NCBI GenBank assembly: GCA_017405595.1
Contig: JAFRAC010000026.1
Coordinates: 186,001-250,000 of the forward strand
DNA: 64,000 bases
Direction: 5' to 3'
From: Thermoguttaceae bacterium
GTDB lineage: Bacteria; Planctomycetota; Planctomycetia; Pirellulales; Thermoguttaceae
The notes below the pieces were generated by a model. It ran no database searches. It was not told the DNA's origin and saw nothing but the letters and a program-made list of their open reading frames with translations. Positions 43,664-52,791 of the stretch are shown one piece after another. The position numbers were made by a program, and so were the translations under genes. The stretch's first letter is position 1; each line of letters begins with the position of its first letter.

Positions 43664-46492
43664 TCAGCTGCCGCTGCACAAACGGACCGAGTAAACTTTG
43701 ATTTCCCCTTTGCGCGTCGTGGGAAGGCCGATACTGATCGATTTAAACGCTCCCGTATATCCGCTGATCTGGCTCAGGTCGACGGTCCAGGTGTTCCGCG
43801 TACCGTCGGCCAAAACCGGAAGCTGGACGGAAATGACTGAAGTGGCAGAATGCTGTTCCGTATCAGCAACCAGATCGTAAGACGAAAGCGGCGTGAGCGT
43901 CACCGTCAGATTCGCCTCTTCTCCCGGCTGGGCGTTATTGAGAAGAAGTTCCGCGTCGATTTCCAGAATCGGGGCCTCTTCGGCTCTCCAGAAGGTGTCC
44001 GGGCCGACGATTTTCCCTTGCGGCGCGGGGGTAAAGGAGACGTTCAGGCACTCGTTAATCGGATAGCCTTTGTCTCTGGCGGAACCGGAGTAGGTCCAGC
44101 AGCACCGGTCGCTTTCGAATGTCCACGCGGGAAGTTCCGGAAGAGTATCTTCCGCGATTTCATAAACACGCGAACGGATTTCATCAAGGGAGCCGACAAT
44201 GAAATAGGCGCGGTAGGTTCGCTCAATGTTGTAGTCGAGGATCATCTTCGAAAGAGGCGCGATATACCCCGTCTGTCCGTCTTTCGCCCCGCCGACCCCT
44301 TTCAGGCCGTCCCCGCCGAAAAAGCCGGAGGCGAAACTCGCCGATTCCGGCTGATAGACGCCGAGCCCCGTGTTGTTGTCATCGAGAAGCGCCGACCAGC
44401 GTTCCGGACAATAGTAGTAGAGCCAGGGCCACCCGTTCCCGTCCCCCTTGTCGACCAGAACGGTCGTCTGTTCATTCTGGAACGGATTATCCCCCAAATA
44501 CGAGACAAGCTTATACCACCGGCCGTTCGTGTAGACCGCGGGCATTTCCTGACTCCTTGCCGAATACTGGGTGGTATCGCTCCGGGAATTGATAATGGTC
44601 GCGTCCAGATAGAAGCCGTAGGATGTCAGTGTGTAGACGCATTCGAAAATGCATTCGGCGGGAAGGTTCTCGTTCGGCCAGAGCATGGGAACCGTCCGGA
44701 CCGTCATGGTGTTGCCGGTCTGTTCAAAGGAGATGACCTTCGACTGGTAACCGTAGCAATCCCCGGACTGAATCGGATTCCACCCCAGGTACCGCCATGA
44801 CTCGTACGGCTGCTCGCCGTTCGGACCGATATACGGGACCGGGCCGCTGTAATAAGAGAGCTGGATCTGCCGGCCCCAGTCGCAGCTGTTGATCATGTTC
44901 ACGTTGCCGTTTTTCTTATCGGAAAGCCAGGTTACCGCCCCGCCGATCGACAGGTCGATTCCAAGCTTCACGCGGCCGTTCTGCAGATAGCGCATCGGCT
45001 CATCGCCGTAGTCATACGCCTCGGGAATGGCGTCAAAGGCGGGCGCCCCGACCGTAATGTTGCAGAAGGCCATGTCCCCTTCGCTGCTGCGGAAACCGAC
45101 CATGCCGCCGGAAAGCGTCGAATCGGAAACCGAGAGCAGAACGGTGTCCCCCGTGCCGCACGACAGGATGCCGTCGGAAAGCTGCGCCCAGATCGTATAA
45201 TACCGCGAATACGCAAAGTTTGCGGATCCCGTCGCGAGAAGGCTCATCACATTCCCTTCACTGATGTAGTAAAGACGGACTGTGGTGTCCTGAAATTCAA
45301 CGTAGTATCGCTCGCCTGACTCCTGAACAGCCAGATCAATCCCCCCCCGGAATTCGGCGGAATTCGACGAGATGAAATCGGCGGTGACCAGAATTTCTCC
45401 GGGGAAGGCGTCATAGTCGCATATCGCATCCAGAGCGCCGCCTGCCGCGTCGATCGTCAGGGTGCCGCCGGCCACCGAAATATTCGAAATCTGATCGCCA
45501 ATAAACAGCCAGTTCCCGATGTCCGTGGGCTCGATTCGGTAAGAGAGGATCGGTTCGGCGAGGGGCACTCCGTCTTCGACGAAGTTCGAAATGATGTAAA
45601 CATCGCCGATCCGATTCGAAACGGCCGGCGCCGCGGCCGGATTCGGTTCGACCGAAATGTTGCTGAAAAGACTGACCCCGTCCGAAGCATAGAACCCGAC
45701 CTTGCCGCCGGAAAGGGTACTGTCGCTCACGCGGATCAGCGTGTCGCCGCCGACACCGAAGAAGAGCTGACCGTCGGACCGCTGCATCCAGACGGTATAG
45801 GTCTGGTTAGAGGCAAAATTGCGGAAAGCCCCGTTGAGAAGGGTCCTCTCTCCGCTGCCGCTGACACGGTAGAGACAGACGCGGTCACTCTGAATCTCGG
45901 CGTAATAACACCTGCCATCGTCCTGAACCGACAGTTCGATCCCCGCCCTGAAATCTAACGTGGGATCAGTCGACCGAAAATCGGCGGTCACGCGCAATTC
46001 GTCCGGGAACCCCCCGTAATTGCAGACCGCTTCCAGCGAGCCGTCTCTCGCGGCAAGGATAAGCGACCCCCTGCTGGCAGTGATCTTCGAAATATCGCTG
46101 CCGGAAAGCTGCCAGTTCGCGGTGCTCGACGGATAGATTTCGTAAGACTTGGTGTTTTCGGGGAGCGCATCGCTGGTCTTAAACCAGTAGGAGGAAAGGA
46201 GCGCGTGATCCCCCGGCCCGATAAACCCGTCCCCATCGATGTCCGAGGCAGGGTTCCAGTTCTCGCTGCCGTCGGTCGAAAACCAGGCGCGGCTCATATA
46301 CGAGTATTCTGCCGGGCCGATAAACCCGTCACCGTCGACATCGACGGTCGAGGCAACGTAGACATCGCCGGTTTTGTATCCGGTATGCGCCGCGGCAAGG
46401 GGGGCAGGGGCGGCAAGAGATGCCAGTCCGGCGGTGATCGCCAGAAGCTGGCGTTCTTCAAGAGATTCCACGCGAAGTTTGCGATAATTCAT
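43664..46492 (-). CDS. secreted LEERxLL protein with EF-hand/dockerin-like loops and duplicated jelly-roll-like domains
   Basis: A protein of 942 residues. SLEERQLLA at about 10-18 is the planctomycete N-terminal motif. Two calcium-loop repeats, DVDGDGFIGPAEY and DIDGDGFIGPGDH (about 50 and 84), are spaced like a dockerin or EF-hand pair. Two homologous domains follow (about 117-280 and 317-480), each ending SDSTLSGGxVGFxxSxG, resembling concanavalin-like carbohydrate-binding folds. Residues 500-942 form a domain rich in Trp and Tyr (DWGRQIQLSYYSGPVPYIG, GNGWPWLYYYCPERW) that I do not recognise and that may be the catalytic part of a polysaccharide-active enzyme. ATG 46492 follows AGGGGG and is preferred over 46546. 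Confidence 0.8.
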   Translation of the reverse strand: MNYRKLRVESLEERQLLAITAGLASLAAPAPLAAAHTGYKTGDVYVASTVDVDGDGFIGPAEYSYMSRAWFSTDGSENWNPASDIDGDGFIGPGDHALLSSYWFKTSDALPENTKSYEIYPSSTANWQLSGSDISKITASRGSLILAARDGSLEAVCNYGGFPDELRVTADFRSTDPTLDFRAGIELSVQDDGRCYYAEIQSDRVCLYRVSGSGERTLLNGAFRNFASNQTYTVWMQRSDGQLFFGVGGDTLIRVSDSTLSGGKVGFYASDGVSLFSNISVEPNPAAAPAVSNRIGDVYIISNFVEDGVPLAEPILSYRIEPTDIGNWLFIGDQISNISVAGGTLTIDAAGGALDAICDYDAFPGEILVTADFISSNSAEFRGGIDLAVQESGERYYVEFQDTTVRLYYISEGNVMSLLATGSANFAYSRYYTIWAQLSDGILSCGTGDTVLLSVSDSTLSGGMVGFRSSEGDMAFCNITVGAPAFDAIPEAYDYGDEPMRYLQNGRVKLGIDLSIGGAVTWLSDKKNGNVNMINSCDWGRQIQLSYYSGPVPYIGPNGEQPYESWRYLGWNPIQSGDCYGYQSKVISFEQTGNTMTVRTVPMLWPNENLPAECIFECVYTLTSYGFYLDATIINSRSDTTQYSARSQEMPAVYTNGRWYKLVSYLGDNPFQNEQTTVLVDKGDGNGWPWLYYYCPERWSALLDDNNTGLGVYQPESASFASGFFGGDGLKGVGGAKDGQTGYIAPLSKMILDYNIERTYRAYFIVGSLDEIRSRVYEIAEDTLPELPAWTFESDRCCWTYSGSARDKGYPINECLNVSFTPAPQGKIVGPDTFWRAEEAPILEIDAELLLNNAQPGEEANLTVTLTPLSSYDLVADTEQHSATSVISVQLPVLADGTRNTWTVDLSQISGYTGAFKSISIGLPTTRKGEIKVYSVRLCSGS

Positions 46493-47066
46493 CACGACCC
46501 CCTCGATATCAGGATAGAATGGGAACGGTCTGTATCCGCTTCCCAAAATTACGGGGTTTTGCAGAAAATGGAACGTTCTCCGGAAACCGGCGGCTCACGT
46601 CCGCCGACGGAATCGGAATCCGAACAAACGCACGAAAGCGGACGGCGCTCTTTCGGATCCGTAAAACCTATTTTACTTTAACGGCCCATTTTTGCAAGAA
46701 AAACAGGGGAAATCACCCAAAGATCATTGTCTCAATAATCCCGGCTCTTTGCGGATCCGAGGTCACCGTCCGGCCCGGACACAGCCCGGGAGAGGCGGCA
46801 GCAGGAGTTCCCGGCGGTCGAATCCGGCCCGGCACCGATCACACGCCAACAGAAAAATGTCTCCCACTGAAATGAAGCGGAAGAAATTTCGGAGGGGCTG
46901 TGAAAAAAGCTGAAGCCGCATTGATTCAGGCATGTTGAAAGAGAACTGTTTTTCGGACTTTGCTGTCCGGAACCGCCGTCTCCGCCGATTGCGCAGGCCG
47001 ATGTGTTCAGGTATCATAAAAAGGGGAGAGGGAAAAAGTCAAAACCGGAAAACGACGAGGGGTCCG
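46493..47066. other. 574-bp divergent intergenic region
   Basis: This region lies between the leftward LEERxLL gene and the rightward metallophosphoesterase gene. It is A+T-rich at 46665-46745 and strongly G+C-rich with short palindromes at 46755-46850, including GTCCG-GCC-CGGAC and two CGGATCCG sites. Frames open here, including one that would extend the phosphoesterase upstream, have no good start signals. I see no convincing gene. Confidence 0.45.
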
Positions 47067-48347
47067 ATGAAAAGAGTGAAATTGATCGTCTGGAGCGCGC
47101 TTCTTTTTTCCGTCGCGGGTATGGCGTTCGGCGCGCAGCCGCAAGCGGAACTTCTCCGCGAGACACTCCCCAAACCGATCGCCGGGGACCTCTCGGCCCT
47201 TCCGACCGACGGGAAAACAGGAGACTACTTCAACGCCCGCAGCGCGGAGGCCAATTCGATTACGTTCCAGTACGGAATCCAAAAACCGTCCGAAACCGGA
47301 ATTCATATCGATCTTTTCCGCGAAGGGGAAAAGATTTCCTCCTTCGACGGCGGCGGACGGTTCGGACGGGTCATTTTCAGCGGTCTGGAACCGGAAACCG
47401 AGTATACTGCCGTCGCCTCGCTCGACGCCAACTTTACAGATGAATCGTATACGCTCAACGGGCTGACCGGTCAGGAGGCGTTTAAAAGCCTTACGGTCCC
47501 CTGCCGCACCATGGCGGTACCGAAAGGGGAACTCCTCGTCAGGGCGGCTTTCGTTTCGGACACCCATGTTTCGATCATTACCGAGGTCATGAAGCGGCTC
47601 CATTGCTCCAGTACCAGGATACTCGCCGATCTCTGCCGCGATGCTGAAGCGCGGGGATGTCAGGTCATGATCCACGGGGGAGACGTGACCAACGCGACCG
47701 AAGAAAAAGAATTTGAGATGGCGAAAGAAAGTTTCGCCGAGTTTTCCGGTCCGGTCTACGCGGTGGCGGGGAATCATGATGCGACCGGCCCTCAGGGCAA
47801 AGAGCTGATCCTGTGGCGGAAAGAGCTCGGGCGCGCCGCCGTCTACGAGGTTTTCGGAGGCGTGCAGTTTCTCGGTCTGAACACCGCCGACGGGTCTCTG
47901 AACAAGGAAGAGAATTTCGCCGCCGCCGCAAAACTCGACCCCGAAAAACCGGCAGTGATCTTCTCGCATTTCCAGCTTGTCAAAGATGATACGCTCAACG
48001 ACAAAAACAAGGCGATCAGCGACGCTGATGAGTGCGCGGCAATTCTCGATAAGATCGCCGCTTCGAAAAGCGTGATCTATGTCGGTCACAAGAACGTGGC
48101 GACGACTGCGTACTTGGGGAATGTCCCGCAGATCAACATGCCGCAAACGACCCAGTTCCCGATGGGGTGGCTCGAAGCGGAAATCCGTACCGATGGAATC
48201 TATCAGACGTTTGTTTTCAGCAGCAACGCCGAACTGGAAGAGCTTTCACGGGTACTGGGGGGCAATTACCTCGGCACAATCGGGTACCGCGATTGGCGGT
48301 CGTTCGGAATCTGGAACCGGTTTGTTCCCTGGCCGAATGCCGAGTAG
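47067..48347 (+). CDS. exported calcineurin-like metallophosphoesterase
   Basis: A protein of 426 residues with a signal peptide (KLIVWSALLFSVAGMAFGA). After a fibronectin-like N-terminal part (about 60-150, ending SGLEPETEYTAVASL), the phosphoesterase core has SDTHVS, HGGDVTN, AGNHDA and FSHFQ. The last motif, usually GHxH, reads GHKN, so one metal-binding His is missing. It may still hydrolyse phosphoesters with altered metal use. The substrate is unknown. ATG 47067 has GAGGGG upstream and starts the signal peptide; the frame is open from 46932. Confidence 0.8.
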   Translation: MKRVKLIVWSALLFSVAGMAFGAQPQAELLRETLPKPIAGDLSALPTDGKTGDYFNARSAEANSITFQYGIQKPSETGIHIDLFREGEKISSFDGGGRFGRVIFSGLEPETEYTAVASLDANFTDESYTLNGLTGQEAFKSLTVPCRTMAVPKGELLVRAAFVSDTHVSIITEVMKRLHCSSTRILADLCRDAEARGCQVMIHGGDVTNATEEKEFEMAKESFAEFSGPVYAVAGNHDATGPQGKELILWRKELGRAAVYEVFGGVQFLGLNTADGSLNKEENFAAAAKLDPEKPAVIFSHFQLVKDDTLNDKNKAISDADECAAILDKIAASKSVIYVGHKNVATTAYLGNVPQINMPQTTQFPMGWLEAEIRTDGIYQTFVFSSNAELEELSRVLGGNYLGTIGYRDWRSFGIWNRFVPWPNAE

Positions 48348-48369
48348 CGGCACAAGGAGAGAAACACGG

Positions 48370-48819
48370 CTACGCTCTTTCCCCCTCCTCGGCCAGGAGC
48401 GCGGCAATTTCCCCGCTTTTGACCGCGGCCTTGAAGGATTCCAGGTCGGGGTAAATTCGGTGGGAAAGGTACCGGACAACCCAGTTGCGCGTCATCCCGC
48501 TGATCGAAATGATGACCGCGCCGTTTTTCCACGCTTCCCACATTTCCACGGCGGTTCCCATCGAGGCTTCCGGCACATAGGCAATCAGAAGGTCAATCTC
48601 GGTACCGCACATCTTGTTATGGCGCAGAAAGGTGTCTTTCCCCTTCTCGTTGCCGTAATTGACCGAGTCCTGATTCTTCGCGAACGGATCGTAAACTTCG
48701 AGTTCCGGCATCGTCTCGCGAAGGAATTCGGTCAGTTCGGTACGGTAGTCCTGGGAATGAAGCTCCTTTTCGGTCCGGGACCCCTGCATGATCCCCGCGA
48801 TAAAAACACGTTTCGCCAT
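48370..48819 (-). CDS. nucleoside 2-deoxyribosyltransferase-like protein
   Basis: A small cytoplasmic protein of 149 residues. RVFIAGIMQGSR near the N-terminus and LLIAYVPEASMGTAVEMWEAW, with the candidate catalytic Glu in TAVEM, match the nucleoside 2-deoxyribosyltransferase family and its relatives, which cleave N-glycosidic bonds. It is the last gene of the minus-strand run that includes queC, so a role in modified-base or nucleotide metabolism is plausible. AAAGGA precedes the ATG. Confidence 0.72.
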   Translation of the reverse strand: MAKRVFIAGIMQGSRTEKELHSQDYRTELTEFLRETMPELEVYDPFAKNQDSVNYGNEKGKDTFLRHNKMCGTEIDLLIAYVPEASMGTAVEMWEAWKNGAVIISISGMTRNWVVRYLSHRIYPDLESFKAAVKSGEIAALLAEEGERA

Positions 48820-48836
48820 CGGCGGTTCCTTTTGTA

Positions 48837-49616
48837 TTACCTGTTCTTCTTTGTCTTCTCTTTAACCGGTTTGCCCGTCTGCTTTTCGGCAACGTAACGG
48901 GTCGGGTCCGGCAGACCGGCCTCCTCGAAACCGGCGCGGCGGAGCCGGCACGACTCGCACTCGCCGCAGGCAAGCCCTTCGCGGGTCGGCGAGTAGCAGG
49001 TCACGGTTTCGGCGTAATCGACCCCTAAACCCGTACCGAGCCGGACAATTTCGGCCTTCGACATGTTCGACAGCGGCGTGATCACCTTAAAGGCGCGTTT
49101 TCCCTCTTTGGCCTTTTCGACCCCCGCTTTCGTCGCCAGGTTTGCCAGCCGTTCGAACGCGTCTAAAAACTCGGTGCGGCAGTCGGGATACCCGCTGTAG
49201 TCGATCTGATTCACCCCGATCCAGAGTTCCTTGGCGCCGCGTGTTTCAGCGTAAGCGAGCGCCAGCGCCAAAAAAACGGTGTTGCGCGCCGGCACGTACG
49301 AGGTGGGGATCGTCTCGCCGATATGCTCGATCGTAGTGGAATGGTCAACCGGTATCTTGCGGTCGGTCAGAGAACTCCCCCCGAACAAGGAAAGGTCGAG
49401 GGTAAGGACGATATGTTCCGCAACATGCCAGCGCGCCGCCGCGCGGCGGGCCGCGTCGAGCTCGCACCGGTGCCGCTGATGGTAATCGAACGTGAGCGCA
49501 TGGATTTCACGCCCTTTCGACGCCGCCAGCGCACAGAGCGTGGTCGAGTCGAGCCCTCCGGAAAGAAGGAGAACCGTTTTAACCGGTTCGGCGGCCGTTT
49601 CGTTTTTCTTGTTCAT
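48837..49616 (-). CDS. queC: 7-cyano-7-deazaguanine synthase
   Basis: An ATP-dependent enzyme of 259 residues that converts 7-carboxy-7-deazaguanine to preQ0 for queuosine (or preQ0 in DNA). It has the PP-loop LSGGLDSTT, the family's TFDYHQRHRCEL, VPARNTVFL and the zinc site CGECESC near the C-terminus. ATG 49616 is chosen; an in-frame ATG at 49664 lies inside the gap after prfB. No other queuosine gene is visible nearby. Confidence 0.94.
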   Translation of the reverse strand: MNKKNETAAEPVKTVLLLSGGLDSTTLCALAASKGREIHALTFDYHQRHRCELDAARRAAARWHVAEHIVLTLDLSLFGGSSLTDRKIPVDHSTTIEHIGETIPTSYVPARNTVFLALALAYAETRGAKELWIGVNQIDYSGYPDCRTEFLDAFERLANLATKAGVEKAKEGKRAFKVITPLSNMSKAEIVRLGTGLGVDYAETVTCYSPTREGLACGECESCRLRRAGFEEAGLPDPTRYVAEKQTGKPVKEKTKKNR

Positions 49617-49674
49617 GATTTTGCCGGTATCCCTGTCCTGGATAACATCGGTCACAGGACACATTTCTGGAAGG

Positions 49675-50778
49675 TCAGTCGGTCTTCACCCGCCATCGGA
49701 GATATTCGTCCATGAAAGGCTGGATGTTTCCGTTCAGCACATCGTGGAAGTTTGAGGACTGATAGCCGGTACGGGAATCCTTCACGCGCTGTTCGGGGTG
49801 CAGGAAGTAGTTGCGGATCTGAGAGCCGAACCCGACTTTCGCCATGTTCTTGTATTTCTCGCTCATCGCCTGCTCGCGTTTCTCCTCTTCGCGCTGAATG
49901 AGGCGGGCTTTGAGCATTTTGAGCGCCATCGCACGGTTTTTGTGCTGGCTCCGCTCGTTCTGGCATTGGACCACGGTACCGGTCGGGATGTGGGTCAGGC
50001 GGATCGCGCTGGAGGTCTTATTCACATGCTGCCCCCCCGCGCCGCTCGAGCGGAACACGTCTTCTCGGATATCTTCGTCGCGCAGCTCGACGTTGATCGA
50101 ATCGTCCACATCGGGGTTCACGTCGACCGCCGCGAAACTGGTCATCCGTTTCGCTTCGGAGTTGAACGGCGAGATGCGCACCAAACGATGGGTGCCGATC
50201 TCCCCTTTCATATAGCCGTACGCCATCGGGCCTTTCACGATAAAACTCGCGCTGTTGATCCCCGCTTCTTCGTTGTCCTGCCGATCGAGGATCTCGACCG
50301 TGTAGCCGGAACTCTGCGCCCAGTTGATGTACATCCGCAGAAGCATTTCGGCCCAGTCGTTCGCGTCGGTGCCGCCGTCGCGCGCGTTGATCGAAACGAT
50401 GGCGTTCCCCACATCGAACGGGCCGTTGAGAAGCGCCGAGGTTTCGAGCCTTTCCATCTGCTTTTCGGCCTCGTCGAGTTTCGGAGGAATTTCGGCGGCC
50501 AGGGAATCGTCTTCGGCGCCGAGTTCGACCAGGACGTCGAGTTCGTCGAGCGCGGCCGAAATATCGTCGATCGGCTTGACCACCGCCTTGTATCCTTTAA
50601 GGCGCGCGACAACCGCCTGCGACTTTTCGGCATCGTCCCAGAATCCGGGCGCGGTCATTTCGGTTTCGGTTTCGGCGATCAGTTTGATCTTGGCATCGTA
50701 GTCGAGCGAGTCGCGCAATTTGGCGATTCCGCCGCGTATCGCGTCGATCCGGTCGGTCAGTTCTTTTTCAATCGGCAT
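49675..50778 (-). CDS. prfB: peptide chain release factor 2
   Basis: A protein of 367 residues that terminates translation at UGA and UAA. It has the RF2 recognition tripeptide SPF (in RISPFNSE), the catalytic GGQ (in GAGGQHVNK) and the conserved LDYDAK near the start. The reading frame is uninterrupted there (CTC GAC), so the CTTTGA programmed frameshift of many prfB genes is absent. It sits 31 bases after argC. Confidence 0.96.
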   Translation of the reverse strand: MPIEKELTDRIDAIRGGIAKLRDSLDYDAKIKLIAETETEMTAPGFWDDAEKSQAVVARLKGYKAVVKPIDDISAALDELDVLVELGAEDDSLAAEIPPKLDEAEKQMERLETSALLNGPFDVGNAIVSINARDGGTDANDWAEMLLRMYINWAQSSGYTVEILDRQDNEEAGINSASFIVKGPMAYGYMKGEIGTHRLVRISPFNSEAKRMTSFAAVDVNPDVDDSINVELRDEDIREDVFRSSGAGGQHVNKTSSAIRLTHIPTGTVVQCQNERSQHKNRAMALKMLKARLIQREEEKREQAMSEKYKNMAKVGFGSQIRNYFLHPEQRVKDSRTGYQSSNFHDVLNGNIQPFMDEYLRWRVKTD

Positions 50779-50809
50779 GGTCAGTTCTGAGATGGAGGAA
50801 TGGGGAAAA

Positions 50810-51820
50810 CTATTTGAGCGCGGTCGTTTCGGGATACCCGAACAGGATATTGAAATTCTGTACCGCGGCGCCCGACGCGCCCTTAATGAGGTTGTCGATC
50901 ACCGAAATCGTCAGCACGCGGTCGCCGACGATGCGGGCGGTCATATGGCACCGGTTTGTATAGATCACGTCTTTGGTGCTGGGAAGCGTCTCCACGACCT
51001 GGATAAACGGCTCGCCCTCATAGAAAGCCCGCCACTGGCCGAGAACATCTTCCTGAGTCAGCCCCGGCTTGGCGATTTTCGCGTAGCAGACGGTCAGAAT
51101 ACCGCGGTCCATCGGGGTCAGGTGGGGGGTAAAGATCACACTGACCCTCTTGCCGCTCCCGTCGCCGACCACCTGCTCGATTTCGGGCGTGTGCCGGTGT
51201 GTGCCGACCCCGTACGCCGAAATCGCCTCGTTGCATTCGGGGTAAAGATTTTTCAGCGAAGGTTTTCGGCCCGCGCCGCTCACGCCGCTTTTCGCGTCGA
51301 TGATAATGTCGGAGGTCTCGACCAGCCCGGCCTTCACCAGGGGAGTGAGGGGAAGAATCGCCGAGGTGGCGTAGCAGCCCGGATTGGCGACCAGCGGCGC
51401 GCCCTTGATCGACTCGCGGAAGAGCTCGGGAAGCCCGTAGGGAACCGACGGCAGACGCGCGGCATCGGGATGAACGACGTTGTACCACTTCTCGTAGACC
51501 GCAACTTCGTTGAACCGGTAATCGGCGCCGAAGTCGATGACCCGCGCGCCGCCGGCCAGAAGTTCGGGCACCACCGCGGCGGTGGCGGTATGCGGCAGGC
51601 AGCTGAACACGCACTCGGCGCGTTTGGCCACTTCGGCCGGTTCGAGATTTTCGAGCGCCAGCGAAAGCTGGCCGGTCAAAGAAGGATGAACCTGATCGGC
51701 CGGACGGTTCTCCTGGCGGCTGGTCAGCGCGGTAATCTCGGCGCCGGGATGGCGCAGGAGGAGTTTCATCAGTTCAAGCGCTGTATAGCCGGTGGCTCCC
51801 AGAATTGCGATTTTCGTCAT
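50810..51820 (-). CDS. argC: N-acetyl-gamma-glutamyl-phosphate reductase
   Basis: An arginine biosynthesis enzyme of 336 residues reducing N-acetylglutamyl phosphate with NADPH. It has GATGYTALEL (Rossmann loop), SCLPHTATA, the catalytic Cys in NPGCYAT (about 145), and HRHTPEIEQ. The ATG overlaps the stop codon of the epimerase gene by four bases, so they are translationally coupled. Other arg genes are not adjacent. Confidence 0.96.
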   Translation of the reverse strand: MTKIAILGATGYTALELMKLLLRHPGAEITALTSRQENRPADQVHPSLTGQLSLALENLEPAEVAKRAECVFSCLPHTATAAVVPELLAGGARVIDFGADYRFNEVAVYEKWYNVVHPDAARLPSVPYGLPELFRESIKGAPLVANPGCYATSAILPLTPLVKAGLVETSDIIIDAKSGVSGAGRKPSLKNLYPECNEAISAYGVGTHRHTPEIEQVVGDGSGKRVSVIFTPHLTPMDRGILTVCYAKIAKPGLTQEDVLGQWRAFYEGEPFIQVVETLPSTKDVIYTNRCHMTARIVGDRVLTISVIDNLIKGASGAAVQNFNILFGYPETTALK

Positions 51821-52791
51821 TCTTCACTTCCTCGTTTCTGTTTGTCTTCAATGACCTGACAAATGATATCGTCGATGGTGTATTTCGGCTGCCAGCCGAT
51901 CAGGCGGCGGGCGCGGTCGAGTGAGGGGACACGGCGCCGCATATCCTCGAAATCGGCGCCGAAAACCTCTTCGTAACTCTTAAAGCCGATTTCCGATTTC
52001 GATCCGGTCAGGGCGATCACCCGTTTCGCGAGATCGAGAATGGCGATCTCCTCGTCGGAACCGAGGTTCATCACGCTGCCGACCGCTTCGGGCGTCCGGG
52101 AAACGCGGAGGAGCCCCTCCACCACATCGAGAATCGAGCAGAAGCAGCGTTTTTGCGCGCCGTCGCCATGCACGATGAGCGGTTCGCCCGCCAGCGCGGC
52201 GGTCACGAACCGGGGAAGAACCATCCCGTATTTGCCGGTCTGCCGCGGACCGACCGTGTTAAAAAGGCGTACGATGTAAACCGGCAGAGCTGTCTCTTTG
52301 TAATGCGCCAGCAGGTAGAACTCGTCGAGCATCTTGGCCGAAGCGTACGCCCAGCGGGGCTTAACCGTGGCTCCGATCGTCACCGGATCGTCTTCACGGA
52401 ACGGAAGCCGGTCCGAAATGCCGTAGACTTCGCTTGTCGAGGTCAGGAGAACCGGCACGCGGTATTTCGAGCAGAGATCGACCAGTTTTTGGGTCGGTTC
52501 GACAATGCGCCGGATCGTTTCGACCGGCCGTTCGACAACAAGGCGCACCCCGACCGCGCTTGCCAGATGGTAGACAAAATCGGTTCGCGGCAGTTCCCGT
52601 TCGAGGAGCGCCGCATCGTTCATATCGGCGATCACCGCACGGAACCCGCTTTGCCCCTCCAGCGAAGCGATATTCCGCCACGCTCCGGTCGAAAGGTCGT
52701 CGATAACCGTGACCGTATTTCCTTCGGCGAGCAGGCGCGCCGCCAGGTGCGAACCGACGAATCCGGCGCCGCCGGTGATAAGAACGCGCAT
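51817..52791 (-). CDS. NAD-dependent nucleotide-sugar epimerase/dehydratase (extended SDR)
   Basis: A protein of 324 residues. ITGGAGFVGSHLA binds NAD; LTSTSEVYG supplies the Thr/Ser and YASAK the catalytic Tyr/Lys; LFNTVGPRQ follows. It resembles UDP-glucose 4-epimerase or UDP-glucuronate decarboxylase relatives. Its ATG overlaps the upstream btaB stop as TAATG with AGGAG before it, so it is coupled to the betaine-lipid genes. It could provide a sugar for a related glycolipid, but that link is inference. Confidence 0.88.
   Translation of the reverse strand: MRVLITGGAGFVGSHLAARLLAEGNTVTVIDDLSTGAWRNIASLEGQSGFRAVIADMNDAALLERELPRTDFVYHLASAVGVRLVVERPVETIRRIVEPTQKLVDLCSKYRVPVLLTSTSEVYGISDRLPFREDDPVTIGATVKPRWAYASAKMLDEFYLLAHYKETALPVYIVRLFNTVGPRQTGKYGMVLPRFVTAALAGEPLIVHGDGAQKRCFCSILDVVEGLLRVSRTPEAVGSVMNLGSDEEIAILDLAKRVIALTGSKSEIGFKSYEEVFGADFEDMRRRVPSLDRARRLIGWQPKYTIDDIICQVIEDKQKRGSEE

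Noticed and set aside
46755..46840. Possible tRNA or structured RNA: a GGTCGAATCC stretch resembling a T-loop, in G+C-rich palindromic sequence
   Set aside because: Position 54 of the loop is not T, no acceptor stem or anticodon arm can be formed around it, and no known RNA motif fits.
50695..50715. Programmed frameshift in prfB
   Set aside because: The site that is CTTTGAC in many prfB genes reads CTCGAC here and the frame is continuous from ATG to stop, so no frameshift is needed.
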